From: Odontomyia ornata
Lineage: Eukaryota > Arthropoda > Insecta > Diptera > Stratiomyidae
Direction: 5' to 3'
DNA: 64,000 bases
Assembly: GCA_963969285.1 (NCBI GenBank)
Contig: OZ017738.1
Span: 180,132,949 to 180,196,948 of the forward strand
Made by a program: the position numbers and the translations under genes. A model generated the notes under the pieces. It saw nothing but the letters and a program-made list of their open reading frames with translations. It was not told the origin of the DNA and made no database searches. Every line of letters begins with the position of its first letter. The stretch's first letter is position 1. Below, piece by piece: positions 8,717 to 20,082 of the stretch.

Positions 8717-11463
8717 ATGGACATAACACCGATTTATAATATGACAATCAAATCTAGGTCCGAATATAACCGATTGCTTAAATCGAAAAAATCTATAGCT
8801 AGTTTATCAGAGGATATACGACTCTTCAAAATATGTTTACAACTAAATATTACCCCGAAATCTCATCAAGTAACAATAAAAACACATTTAGACCGAAACA
8901 ATCGGCAGAAAAGCTTAGTAGAGAAGAATTTGATAAAAAACAGTTTAAAGTAACTTTATAAAAAATTAAATATGCTCACATTAGAAGCATACAGCCATCA
9001 TTTGAAATTAGCAAAAGGAATGGCACGACAGGATATTATCTTGGCAATCAGCAAAATCAATACCGGCTTTCAATGTGCGAAATTAAGGAAACGAAAAATT
9101 CTTAATAATAAACTACAAAATCTATCAAATATTGATCGTACTCCAGATCAGAAAAAACAAACACCCCAGGTTATACCCAACCATGTGATAAATAGGTCTG
9201 ATACGAATTTCACCAGCGAAGAACTTAATCTACTCAATACAGGACTGAACTCAAAACTCAAAAATCTGTAGTAAATACCATTGTATATGTTGAGTCTGGA
9301 ATAAAATATCTACATACTGACACAAAAGAAGAAATAAGGCAAGATATAAGCAAAATATTAGAAACCAAAGACTATCAGCATAAAAATAACGAGCAAAAGA
9401 TCTTACAACAATTAAAAACAAAGCCAGTATACTATTTTAAAGCAGATAAGAGCAATGCAGTTGTAATCACTAACAAAGCAAAACACGACGAACTGGTCAA
9501 CAATTGCTTAACAAATGGCCACCATATGTAATTAAGAACTAGCCCCCTCCCAGAGTCAATCAAAAGGGTGGAGAAACCCCTTAAAGAATGTATAAGTGTA
9601 CTAAATCAACAAAACCTCAGAATGCATTACCCATCATTTCCCCGCATACGAATACGGCCAAAAATACACAAGAATAATGCCGAGGTTCGTGAAATAATAG
9701 CTGTTTCGAACTCGCCAACTTAAAAATCGCAGAATTTCTAACAAAAGAAATCGAAAGTCTAAGAACACCAATGAACCGCAAATCTATCCAGAATTCAGCA
9801 GCACTAATCAAGCAATTGGAGGATATCGAAAGCGTAAAAAAAGACGAGGTTATAGTTTCATTCGATGTGAAAGCTCTGTTCCCGAGTGTACCAGTGAAGG
9901 AGGCATTGTATCTTTTTGAAACGTGGTTATTAAACATTGAAAATACAGCTGAATGGAAAGCGAAAGTGAAGTGTTATGTGAAGCTAGCACGGTTTTGTAT
10001 GAACGAGAATTATTTCATGTTCCGAAACTAATTCTATAAAACAATATCAGGAACAGCAATAGGAAACCCGCTATCGCCAGTCATCAGCGAGATCTTTATG
10101 GCTTATATTGAAGACACCATTGAAAAGGAAGGCTTGATGCCAAGATTCTGGGAAAGATATGTAGATGATATATTGGCCATACTTCCTAGAGATGAACTGG
10201 AAAATATCTTCCAATGCATAAATCGTATCCATGCAAAAATCAAATTCACCATTGAAACGGAACAACATGACGCAATTCCGTTCCTAGATATGATGATTAT
10301 CAGAAAGAATCAAAACTGACGTTAGATAGGAAGCCATATGGTAGCAATTCGCAGATGTATTAGTCGGCCTACAATGGACAAGCTTCTGGTAGCTGTCACC
10401 CAACCACGGCATTAGCAAATACTTATATTTCGTAATATATACTATTTTCCGAATGAAAAACGTGCGGAACGCTTTCCGTGCATGCTATAAATTCACCTTG
10501 TATAGCAAATGAAGCACACGTTTCGCACCTTCGGCTGACAGCTCAGCGTTGGGATGTAAATAAACTCCTATAAATTCACTTTGGGAGGCAATAAACACTA
10601 AACGGGTATAAGAACTGAAATAATTTTCACTTCACTAGGAGCGCTATTGTGTTCTACGTGGGTCATCAGGATTTCACTGTAGAAATCCGCCTCAAAACCA
10701 TACAAAACTTCGAATGTTCGTTGGCACCTCCATAATTCTTCATTTACCGCCATGTAAGTTAGCCAGCAAAGTCGGCCTACTAATGGTCATGTGTGTGGTA
10801 GTAAGCGCTGCTGCCATATGGCTTCCTATCTAACGTCAGTTTTGGGAATAATGGTAAAATCGAATTCAACATCTATCGGAAACAATACCAGCGTACAATA
10901 ACCAGCGACTTATTTCACTCATACGCGCACAAAATGGCGGCGTACCACTCGATGATACACCGGCTGCTGACAACGCCACTAAGCGACGACCGCTATACTC
11001 GAGATTATTGACACAGCAAAAATAAATGGGTTCGAAAATATAATCTGGAAAAAGAAAAAAGAAGCTACAAATACGCAAGCGAACAACATTGGGCAAGCAA
11101 AGTACAGAATACAGGTGAATCAGTGTAAACAACACGAAATATCTGAAGGAAATCAAAAAAGCATGCAAGAAACACCAGATACAAATAGTGACAGCAGACC
11201 GCCACTATACGATTGAAACACATTTAGTAATGGGAAAGGATCCTAGAACCATGGAAGAAAGGAGCGGTATCTACAGAGCTAGCTGCAACGATTGCCCTAA
11301 AATTTACATAGGGCAGACAAAAAGGCTGGTACCAGTAAGATTTCACGAGCATCTTTGAGAAGCGACCATAGCAGCGAAGCAACCAAGTACTCAAATCAAA
11401 TCGTCAATCGCAAAACACGTAATCATCGAATCGAGAATACTGATGAAGGCAATTGCGATTCGA
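8717..11463 (+). pseudogene. Penelope-like polyprotein (RT plus GIY-YIG endonuclease), multiply disrupted
   Basis: In order: an N-terminal region (8717-8953, then 8972-9271 after a frameshift). The Penelope fingers follow with YYFKADKSNAVV (about 9430) and an RPKIHK motif (about 9655). The palm comes next with FDVKALFPSVPV (from 9861), GTAIGNPLSPVISE (about 10050) and RYVDDILAILP (from 10156). After the inserted element the frame continues (GNNGKIEFNIYRK, from 10846), and at 11266-11335 a GIY-YIG nuclease begins with GIYRASCNDC and YIGQTKR. Stops and frameshifts occur throughout, for example a stop at about 10029. Penelope RTs prime at nicked DNA made by the linked GIY-YIG domain. This copy is dead. 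Confidence 0.88.
10311..10844. mobile_element. 534-bp inverted-repeat element inserted in the PLE
   Basis: Perfect 31-bp terminal inverted repeats begin CAAAACTGACGTTAGATAGG (10311) and end with the complement at 10844. Similarity continues a few bases inward. There is no coding capacity. The element breaks the PLE reverse transcriptase ORF exactly after IIRKNQ. I could not define a target duplication confidently; the flanks share only GAAT-like bases. It looks like a MITE of unassigned superfamily. Confidence 0.75.
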
Positions 11464-11591
11464 AACTGCTAAGGGTAATTAAAAGCAAGGGTAATTAAGT
11501 TTAAGGTTGTTAGTATATAAGCATATTTTCTGAATGTATGTAATGAATCGTTCGACGACACTGGCGACCACTACCATCACACCTTGCTGCC

Positions 11592-12164
11592 TTGTGGCTT
11601 TCCATATCGCGTTGTCGCGACGGCTTCACATCCCACGTCAGTTTTGTCGTGGGATGTCAAAGTCGAATTGACGGCCACATGGTGGGTGGTTTCAGTGAAG
11701 AAACAGCAATTGCAGTACTTCTCGTCTTCTTTCAAAGAAAAAATAAACCTTTATCATTTGAGGAAACCGCGAATAAGTTGACGGTGCCAAGAGGTAAATG
11801 TGTATATAAACAGACTTTTTAGTGAGTAAAACTTTATCATATCAGTCTACACCCCTAGGTCAATTGGACGTTGAACAAATATTCGTCGATACCTGCAAAG
11901 TCGATGCGAGGGACGAAACAGCTTTATTATTGCCAGAGAACGAAGGTGAAATTGAAGAGGCTCAGGAAAATGTCGATCGAAAGTGCGGCGAAGTTTCTCA
12001 CAAAAAGCGGAACACTCACTTTTGGGTGCATTCGATGCAATTGGAAATTCTTGCAGTTACCTTCGTTTGCAGATCATATAGCTGAAGAATCGTGTGAACA
12101 ATACGTGAATATGTCGAACTTTGAAGATTCAAACGAGCTGTCAGCCTTTTTTAGACAATTGTAA
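11592..12164 (+). CDS. Unrecognised ORF cluster, possible gene remnant with a C2HC finger
   Basis: Three overlapping ORFs lie in unique sequence. 11592-11822 contains ETAIAVLLVFFQRKNKPLSF, and 11822-12085 starts STPLGQLDVEQIFVDTCK after a plausible short intron (GTAAATG at about 11793 to CAG at about 11845). 11871-12164, in a third frame, carries CIRCNWKFLQLPSFADH followed five residues later by Cys, the spacing of a C2H2/C2HC zinc finger. A single gene would need a frameshift around 11960. I do not recognise the family. It may be a decayed host gene or a transposon fragment. Confidence 0.3.
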
Positions 12165-12170
12165 ATAACA

Positions 12171-13117
12171 GCGAGGGTAACTGAATAGAACATATAAATT
12201 GCTCCAAATGAGAATAACAACCATCCAGCTCCTTTATTATTATGAATTAATTGAACATTTTTGGCGCACTAAAATTGCTATACAATGTAGTAATCTAGGA
12301 GCTATGGCTCTAAAAGCAGCGCTGACACAGGCACACAGCACCAACTCAATTTAACAAGGAGTAACCATTCAGTCACCTTCCTCATCGCAACACTCGTTTT
12401 TTTTTTTTTGTTCGCATGAAAAATAAGTAAAGAAAAAAATTCTTTTGTACTTAACACCCGGGAAACAAAATTCTAAAACTGTTTTAATGTGTAGTGATTT
12501 TATTTCAATATCTTTTGAATATAATTTAACTAATTGCGGTGTAACGCGGTATGCAAATGCTTAGAACGAAACGGTTAACCCCTTAAATTATAGGAACGAT
12601 AAAATCATTGTATCATTTAAACCCCACAAAATTTGTCAAATTTTACCCATTCCAACCATAATATTAATTAAAAATTGATTTGTTTGTCGGAAATTAACGC
12701 GTGCCTGTCCTATTCTTTCGATTTATTTCCCCCTTAATTACGCTTAATAATTATAAACATAAATTGCTTTCAATTGAAAACTTAATCGAATCTACACAAA
12801 AAAATAAACAATTTAGAATTTTAAAAAAATAACCGAAATGAGTGTGCATTATCACCACCGCATGTTCACACATAGATGGCACTTCTATTTCCACATGGTA
12901 CGAGCGAGGTTATTGCGTTTGCCTCGAACATGTTTCAGTGAACAGTTTCCCATAAACCGCTCCGTACGCAAGGCGGATAAGATAAAGTGCCAGTGAAGTG
13001 TGAGGTGAAGTGATGTGAATGGTTGGCGAGGGAGTCTTATTAAGAAACCGTGAGTAAATTAATATTAGTTTTTCTAAGGACTATTTTTTTTTTCTTTCGA
13101 ATGAGTGTATAAGTTTA
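12171..13117. other. No gene recognised
   Basis: AT-rich, with homopolymer runs (T10 near 12400). The last 250 bp before the me31B homology are more GC-balanced and could be the 5' UTR of the copied me31B transcript, but this cannot be shown from the sequence. Confidence 0.4.
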
Positions 13118-13436
13118 AGCAATGATAACAACGTAAACGATGACATGGGCTGGAAATCAAAATTGCGGATTCCTCCGAAGGCTAATAGACCTAAGACTAG
13201 TGATGTAACAGACCCCAGAGAAAATGAATTCGAAGAATTCTGTTTGAAACGAGAAGGGCTGGGAGGAACCGTCGCCTATTCAAAAGGCGGCTATACCAAT
13301 TGCTTTAAGTGGTAAGGATATATTAGCACGAGCGAAAAACGGTACTGGAAAAACCGGTACTTATTGCATTCCCGTAATCGAGCAAATCGACCCATCTCGT
13401 GATGTTATCCAAGCTCGTGTCATCGTACCATCGAGA
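13118..13436 (+). pseudogene. me31B: me31B/DDX6 DEAD-box helicase pseudogene, 5' part
   Basis: Reads SNDNNVNDDMGWKSKLRIPPK, then TSDVTDPRENEFEEFCLKRE, a direct match to the N-terminus of Me31B/DDX6 (cytoplasmic RNA helicase of P-bodies and maternal mRNP). It then loses about eight codons (the LMGIFEK region), shifts frame, and continues GWEEPSPIQKAAIPIALSGK, with motif I AKNGTGKTG and IEQIDPSRDVIQARVIVP. The homology stops abruptly at 13436, where the Q motif and motif I have been passed but the DEAD box is missing. No introns are present, so this is probably a processed copy. Confidence 0.88.
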
Positions 13437-14292
13437 GTGTGACTTCTGCTTGCGGGACTCAGCAGGCGGAAATCGGACACGTTAGAACGTGGAGTGTAGT
13501 TTAGGACGAACGGGGGCAGTGTAAGTGGCAGTCAGCTAAACTGTGTTTTGTCTCATTTTCTTCGACGCTCTTTGTATCACCTGTCCTGCTTTCGTTGACT
13601 GCAAGAAAATTCCTTTTCGAACTAAAAAGAAAAGGGACTGTTTGGTGGATTGTTAGTGATATGAAGTTCTGTGGAAAAATCTTTTGTTCATGAAAGCTTC
13701 AAGCCAGAGACAAAAACGCAACTTAGCAAAGACTCGAGGCAAAAGTTGGATAATTGGAGTTGTGCGAGTGTATAGGGCAGTTAATGGTTGTTTTGTGCGT
13801 GTCCAGAGATTGCTAAAGTATCCGAGTTCGGGTCAGTTAATGAATCTACGCGTGCGAATCCGCCAGCGACACAATTTATGTTTTGTCAGCGATTCGAAGG
13901 GACGACGAAGGCAGGAAAGTGTGCAACATAGAGCAAATGGAAGCAGTGAGGACTTTGTGCATTTAGTATGGGTTTTACTACGTTGAAAGGGGAGTATCGC
14001 TATTCGTTAGTGGTTACTGGATTTATTAGAAACGCCAAGGTGATGCTCGTCGTAAGCCGCGACAATAAAGCGTGTATTACAGTTGTTTATCCCGATCTGC
14101 TACGCCGATCTCGAACTGAATTAATGAAAACATTGAATCGAACTTCCTGAACGTGCTTAAAATAAATTTGAGCTTAACCGACAGTTTATCGGCTTTCTTT
14201 ATATTGTTTCTTCGTGAAATGTTAGTAATAGTATTTCCTGTGAAACTTTAGCCAGACTTAATTTGTGGAAAATAGACATTTATCAATCCACA
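13437..14292. other. Sequence between me31B half and carrier copy; UTR-like
   Basis: 856 bp with moderate GC and small unrelated ORFs (13684-13986, 13968-14150) that I do not recognise. Because it directly precedes the ATG of the carrier copy, it may be the 5' UTR of that retrocopied transcript. Confidence 0.35.
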
Positions 14293-15258
14293 ATGGTTAT
14301 TTCCGCTGAATCTTTTCGCAACTATGAACTTGTTCTGAAAGATCTTCTGGCTGGGGGAATTGCTGGCATGTGTTCTAAAACTGCTGTAGCGCCATTAGAT
14401 AGGATAAAAATCTTACTTCAGGCACATTCCTCTCATTACGGACATTTAGGGGTGTTTAGTGGTCTCAGGCACATAATATTGAAGGAATCATTTTGGCATT
14501 GTATAAAGGCAATGGAGCACAGATGATTAGGATATATCCGTACGCAGCCACGCAGTTCACATCCTTTGAAATGTACAAGAAGTACTTATCGCAGTTTGAA
14601 CTACATTTCAAAGTTTGTAGTACACGCGGATAAATTTATAGCAGGAGCTTGTGCAGGACTGACGGCTGTTACATTGGCATATCCGCTAGATACAATCCGT
14701 GCTCGTTTAGCATTTCAAGTAATGGGAGAACACAAATACACTGGAATTTTGCAGTGTGCTTCTGAAATGTTCCGCAATGAAGGCGGAATACGTGCACTTT
14801 ACAGAGGGTTTTTTTTTTTCCTACTTTAACAGGCATGGTCCCGTATGCCGGGCTGTCATTTTACTGTTTTGAGATGTTTAAATTTTTTTTGCATGAAGTA
14901 TTTGCCAAAGTACGCATGCAATAAATGCGAAAGGAATACTGGTGGCCTTGTATTACATATACCTGTAAAACTGGTATGTGGTGGCTTTGCTGGAGCTGTT
15001 GCGCAATCAATTTCATATCCCTTGGATGTTACTAGAAGAAGAATGCAACTCGCAATGATAAGCCCAGATACAACAAAATTTGGGATGGGAAGGATGCAAA
15101 CATTAACGTTAATTTACCGTGAAAACGGTATCGTTCGAGGATTATATCGAGGAATGTCAATTAACTATTTAAGAGCAATACCCATGGTAGCTGTTTCATT
15201 TTCCACATACGAAATACTTAAACAAGCTCTAAAATTGGATACAGGGATGAAAATTTAA
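14293..15258 (+). pseudogene. Mitochondrial carrier (SLC25A16/SLC25A42-like), intronless and frameshifted
   Basis: Covers a full-length six-helix mitochondrial carrier. Three repeats each keep the signature P-x-D/E-x-x-R/K: PLDRIK (about codon 34), PLDTIR and PLDVTR. LLAGGIAGMCSKTAVAPLDR and ILLQAHSSHYGHLGVFSGL point to the Graves-disease-carrier/CoA-transporter group of the inner membrane. At least three frameshifts interrupt it: loss of one T in GAATCATTTT near 14491; near 14600-14630; and in the T-run near 14815. No introns are present. It lies between two halves of an me31B pseudogene. Homopolymer sequencing errors could explain some shifts, but not all. Confidence 0.85.
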
Positions 15259-15300
15259 TTTTATATTGGCCTAAAACATTTCAATCATCAAAAGTTCATA

Positions 15301-15882
15301 CATTTGAAGCAAAAAGCGCATCGTCTTAATGCGTTATTCTCTAAGTTGCAAATAAGCCAATCGATAATATTTTGCAATTCAACGCGACGTGTGGAATTGC
15401 TGGCTAAGAAGATCACGGAACTTGGTTATTGTTGTTACTATATCCATGCCAACATGGCGCAGGCGCATAGAAATCGTGTTTTCCATGAATTTTCGACAGG
15501 GGCTATGCAGAAATCTAGTCTGCTCTGATCTTTTTACACGTGGTATTGATGTATAGGCTGTGAATGTTGCTAGTAATTGCGATTTTTCACGTATGGCTGA
15601 GACTTACTCGCATCGTATTGGCCGTTCAGGGCGTTTCGTACCCTTGGGTATTGCCATCAATCTAATCGCATATGAGGATCGTTTCGATTTGCATCGCATT
15701 GAAAAGGAATTAGCCCCTGAGATTAAACCAATTCCAAAGGTGGTCGATCCTTCGCTTACGTTGCCAACTCGTTACCAAGTTTGCAAAGCGGTAACGGAAA
15801 CGACATGAGCGATTCATCAATCAATGAAGAAGGGAACGTGAGCAAGTGGAAAAACGTGGGAAGAACGATGTCTCTGAAATAG
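15301..15882 (+). pseudogene. me31B: me31B/DDX6 pseudogene, 3' part
   Basis: Starts at LNALFSKLQISQSIIFCNST (helicase motif IV region) and continues through YCCYYIHANMAQAHRNRV, SDLFTRGIDV, HRIGRSGRF (motif VI) and EDRFDLHRIEKEL to the C-terminus SSINEEGNVSK. Defects are an extra T near 15490 shifting the frame, a TAG replacing a Gln codon after RGIDV (about 15554), and another shift near 15785. The central third of the protein, including the DEAD box, is absent and its place is taken by 13437-15300. The copy is colinear with a spliced mRNA. Confidence 0.88.
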
Positions 15883-16595
15883 TTAAATGCTACAAGTGTG
15901 TTAGTCCGTGCGGGAATGCGCGAGTGCCTGATTTATGTGTGAATGTATTCGCGTTTTGGATTTATAGTACTTTATGAATGAACAAATTGTGAATGAAACG
16001 GCGTGAATGAAAATTTTGATTTTAATACTTATGCGATTCGAATGATAAATTATGAAAGGGATTGTAGGGGATTGATTACCAAAGTGTTTTTAAGAGTATT
16101 GGGAGGAGAAAAGAAAAATTAACATCATGAAAAGAGCTAAAGTTGGTCGCGTTAGCTTTAATGAGGACTAGGGGAAGGAGTTAGATGAATCTGTAAATAG
16201 TGCAGAACAGTTTGGCCCAATATATGGGGCCTAGAATGATTTGGCAAAACGAACTCAGGCTCTGACTTCTAGAGTCCAAACAGTAATAAAATTGAATTTA
16301 ATAGGGATGAAGAAAGAGCGCACTTTGATAAAATGGTGTAAATAATAGACAAGTGGGAGCAGACGCGACCAAAATGTATGAAATAGGCAAATGCAAATGC
16401 ACAGAATTTTTTTTTTTAAATGAACGTTTGCATGCAATCCCGTATGGATGAAAATAAGCTCATTTCGCGTTCATTACTTTATAGGTCTTTGTTCGATACG
16501 TCAAGTTCAATATGCGTTATTTCAGGTTTGTGGCAGAGACAACTTCTACCAACCTGTGGATGCACAGCGAAAGAAAAGAAGAAAAAAAAAGGAAA
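15883..16595. other. No gene recognised
   Basis: Follows the me31B stop and may begin as its 3' UTR. No protein similarity is seen. A T-run at about 16408-16416 is the only notable feature. Confidence 0.35.
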
Positions 16596-16948
16596 AAAAC
16601 TTCGCATATTGCTACTTTTTCTACGACAGTGCCTGTAAAAAAATGATAGCAGCTGCCAATATCGCCATGAGCCATCAGCATTAGGTCCCGAAGTGTTGTG
16701 CAACAGGTGGTTGGAAGGCCGAGGTGAAGATCTTCATTGTACGGAGCGGCACATGTTGATTGGGAAACGGCGGGACCGTACTCCCTGTTTCTGGGAAAAC
16801 ACACCGTTTGGATGCAAAAAGGCGAATGGTGTATTCACACATAGTTCAACAAAGAGTGATAAATCAATTGAAAAGTTAGATCCAGGAGAATTAGTCAAAT
16901 CACTCAATCCTATATTGACCAACGGATTGCATATAAAGAAACATTAAG
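16596..16948 (+). pseudogene. ZC3H11A-like CCCH zinc-finger pseudogene fragment
   Basis: Three CCCH-type fingers of the mRNA-export factor ZC3H11A can be read: CYFFYDSACKK (16604 on), then after a frameshift in an A-run near 16640 the finger LCNRWLEGRGEDLHCTERHM, then PCFWENTPFGCKKANGVFTH. In family members the second finger has EGRC and the third NCVF. Here both Cys are Gly, so two zinc sites have lost a ligand. It ends at a stop at 16948. With the frameshift, this is a pseudogene, probably another processed copy. Confidence 0.75.
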
Positions 16949-18045
16949 CATTAAAAGCCGTAGAATAAGTAGCAGCAAGCATTACCACGTTCAAAGACCA
17001 TACGTTTGTGATATTCAAAAAAAAAGTTTACATGTATTTACAATTGGATAGCTGAATTTTTATAGGATTGTATACACACTTAGGATATATTTTATGCCTT
17101 CCTACTCGTGTACTAATCGTTGTTATACGAATGCGAATCTACACTACCAAAAGAAAGAAGTCGTGACTCATAAATTACAACCGGTACAATAATACGCTTA
17201 AAAATGAATTACAGGACTTGCTTACCTACAAATCGTCAACGAGCGCTCGTCGTCGAGTGAAAGGTATTGTAAGTACCATTTTCTTTAATTTAATTTTTTA
17301 TTATATATTTAATTATTTACCTATTTATTGCAAAGTTCTATACGAAACAATATCATTCGAAAAATCTAAATATAAAACAATAATCTGGGTACAAAAGCAT
17401 ACAATGTCATAATGATTGAAAAAAAAAAATCAACCTATACAATCGGGAAAAGATGTATGGAAGCAAACCCCGAACAGAATAAATTAGGGAAAATATATCC
17501 TAATATGTAAAATATTGCATAAACTGTCACAATTTGTATAATGTGATGTTTTCAAGTTATGTTTTTTTTTCTAACCAAAATAGCATGCGTATACTAGTTC
17601 TTATAATATTGGCACACAATATTTCATTATCTCAAATATCCGCATGTACGATAGGTATCAATATCCTATTCAAAGAACCGAAACTACGCGAATATATTCT
17701 ACACAAAATATATGAAAATTGAAATCAGGTTTCTTAAATACTAGCGTAAGAATATAAATACATTCAAACCAAAAGAAATTTATAAGGCAATATTTTATTA
17801 TTTCCATAATAATAGTGTAACTTATGTTGCTATGTACAATTTTTCTCCTATTTCTTATGGTCGTGATGTGTATGCTATAGTAACGTGAACTATAATTCTT
17901 TATAATTTCAAGTAACAAATTTTGTACATGACGTATCAATTTTTTTTTATTAGGTCACTGTGTGGTTTAAATCTACGATTCCTAACATAATATAATTTAT
18001 TTTCAAAAATTATATAAAAATAAAAACAAGAATGCGGAATTAAAC
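16949..18045. other. No gene recognised
   Basis: Strongly AT-rich sequence with several homopolymer runs. The small ORFs have no recognisable similarity. Confidence 0.4.
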
Positions 18046-18049
18046 AAAA

Positions 18050-20076
18050 AATTGGTCTTTTCCCTTCCGGTCTTTTCCAATCGGGTATAGGACCCGGTAC
18101 GGTGGCAGGCTTCCACCCCAAAATATGAGCCAGCCGCCGGGTACAGAATAATTCCTTCTTTGTTTCAGGAGACCTTATGGGTTGAGTGGCCCAAGCCAAG
18201 TGCCTTTTTATGGCATAGAGTTATGCAATTCAATTGTATAGCTCTATGACATAAATTGGTCACCGGGGTACTCCCCTTCTGATGGGAAAGTTCATATAAT
18301 TTAAGTTGTATGAGTTTTCCACTCAGAAGAGGAATACCTGGCCACTTCAACAGTTTAACATTGGATTTATTCCGGTTGGGTGGGCATGAAGGGGCTCCAC
18401 CACCACCCGGTTGCCCCTCTTTCGTTTGTGGGCCCTGAAGGTATTTGGGTAAAGACGAAGTCACCCCCAAATTAGTCTTTCTTGTCAGGTTGCACTTGTT
18501 CTCGCAACAAGTCGTAATTCCTTCGTGGAGGTTATCTACAGATTTGCGACTTCGGTCGTCCTCTTGATCTCTGCAAGCAATTCGTGAATGCGAAATGTTT
18601 TGTAGTGAGTCCTCGTGCCGGGGAAACGAACCCGCCCCACGACACCGCAATGCTAGCCTGCCAGCGCATTCACGCGTCTCCGGACGAGGGCATTCTCGGC
18701 AGGAATCAACACCTTCCTCTGCCGAGGCAGCAGAACATCGCTGCGGTCCTTCACGGACATATGAAAATCCATTATTCACTACAACAACCAATTATGAAAG
18801 TTCTTTTGCTAGGAAAAGTTTAACTTTGAAAATCGCAAAAACAAAAATTGTCCTTAGTGAAGCGAAGCTAAAGCAGAAACAAAGAAAAACACAAACGAAA
18901 CAATGTAAAAAGCAAATAAAACAAAATGAGACGAAACAAAGGAACAAAAGCAGATGCCAACTAGGAATGATAAGTTAAAGCAATTAAGTATTGATTATTT
19001 TAAGTTGGGAATTTAGGTCTTGATTTCATAGACTAATATTGATGTTACCGTATGATTGTTTAATTAAGGAAATAATAATCTCATTAGTTGATAACGGCAA
19101 TTGGTATTATTCAACGAGAATTGTACACTAAACGTATTTAAATTCATAGGGAATCTACATTAATATTACCAGGTTATCTGAGTAACATGATATCTAATTT
19201 ACTCTTGTATAGGATAGGATGAGCTTGGCTATGTTGTTAAGGGCCCTTAATGTTTTTTTTATCGGTTGCATGACTTGTAAATTTTGCGTTAAAAAATAAG
19301 GTAAACTCCTACCCACCTAGCTATACAGAGCCTATTTTTCACTAAGACTGTCCAACCAAAATATTAGGTTTTTTTTTGTATACATAAATGCACAAAGGTA
19401 TAAGCTGTCTGTTCCATATTTTAAGATTATTAAGTTACATTTTAATAGCACGTAAGTTGTATTTGAAATTGGAAGACAGGAAATACAGCATGACTTGTTA
19501 AATTAACTCACACTTTCCTTTCCAGTGGTCCTTCTTTTCCAGAGGCAGTTAGAGTGCAGGGTAAGTATGCCGGGGAGAAGGTAGGGTTTGGAAAAATCCG
19601 CTGAGGTCGTTTTCGCGTCGCGTGCGGTACGCGGTACCTTTGTTGGATTTGTCTTTTTCTTTAGCGTAGCTTTCGTCGGTTTCAAGTTAATGTAGTGTAT
19701 TTTTCGGTACCGCGTTGGTGAAATTCGGGAACGTGAAATGGAAATTAGATTTTTGTACTTGACTGGAATAATGAAGAATAACGGAATAACGTAAAGTAGG
19801 TTTCTTTTCCGTATGATTGTGTTTTCGACGCGTTTGAAACGGGCGTTTAATGGTGGCTGAAATACGTAATTGTACGTAATCCATTTCAAGACCCGCGACC
19901 GAAATCCTCTCCGATCTAGCTGGCCGACAAGCAGCCACCACGAAAATGGATTACGGTGCACGGACTGGTTGACCGGTTGGTACCATTCGTTGTCACTACT
20001 CAGACTTCACGTCTAGGCCCAATGAGAGGTCGGTTCCGACTTCGTTCGTGTAATAAGACGGAAAATCATTACATGT
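18050..20076 (+). repeat. Dispersed repeat family A, copy 1 (longest)
   Basis: GC-richer than its surroundings and shared in blocks with 21535-22055, 30570-31668 and 33420-33632. Shared blocks: CGGGTATAGGACCCG near the left end; GAACCCGCCCCACGACACCG then GCTAGCCTGCCAGCGCATTC (18629-18670); GAGGCAGCAGAACATCGCTGC (18722 on); and at the right end CTAGCTGGCCGACAAGCAGC (19916 on), ACTTCACGTCT, CCAATGAGAGGT and a terminal AAAATCATTACA (20062-20073). There is no convincing ORF; the 208-codon minus-strand frame at 18165-18791 is not conserved. Class unknown. Confidence 0.6.
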
Positions 20077-20082
20077 ACTATT

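Larger units (their letters stand above)
8298..11537 (+). mobile_element. Penelope-like element (PLE) with inverted 5' terminus
   Basis: A decayed PLE. Its plus-strand coding part (8717-11463) holds a YVDD reverse transcriptase and a GIY-YIG endonuclease. Its 3' end (TAAGGGTAATTAAAAGCAAG... to TTTTCTGAATGTA, 11470-11537) reappears inverted at about 8420-8500, running into a hammerhead-like motif (8355-8402) and the pLTR-like sequence back to 8298. A direct partial copy of the same terminus follows at about 8593-8710. The element therefore opens with an inverted duplication separated by about 90 bp that contains a 23-bp tandem repeat (ACTCGAGGACATCTAGT, 8552-8592). Such terminal rearrangements are known for Penelope elements. 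A 534-bp element is inserted at 10311-10844. Confidence 0.85.

Noticed and set aside
13118..15882. me31B as a functional gene with a large intron holding the carrier
   Set aside because: The missing middle third (including the DEAD box), an in-frame stop and several frameshifts cannot be fixed by splicing.
18165..18791. 208-codon minus-strand ORF
   Set aside because: Lies in repeat family A, is not conserved in the other copies, and has no recognisable domain.
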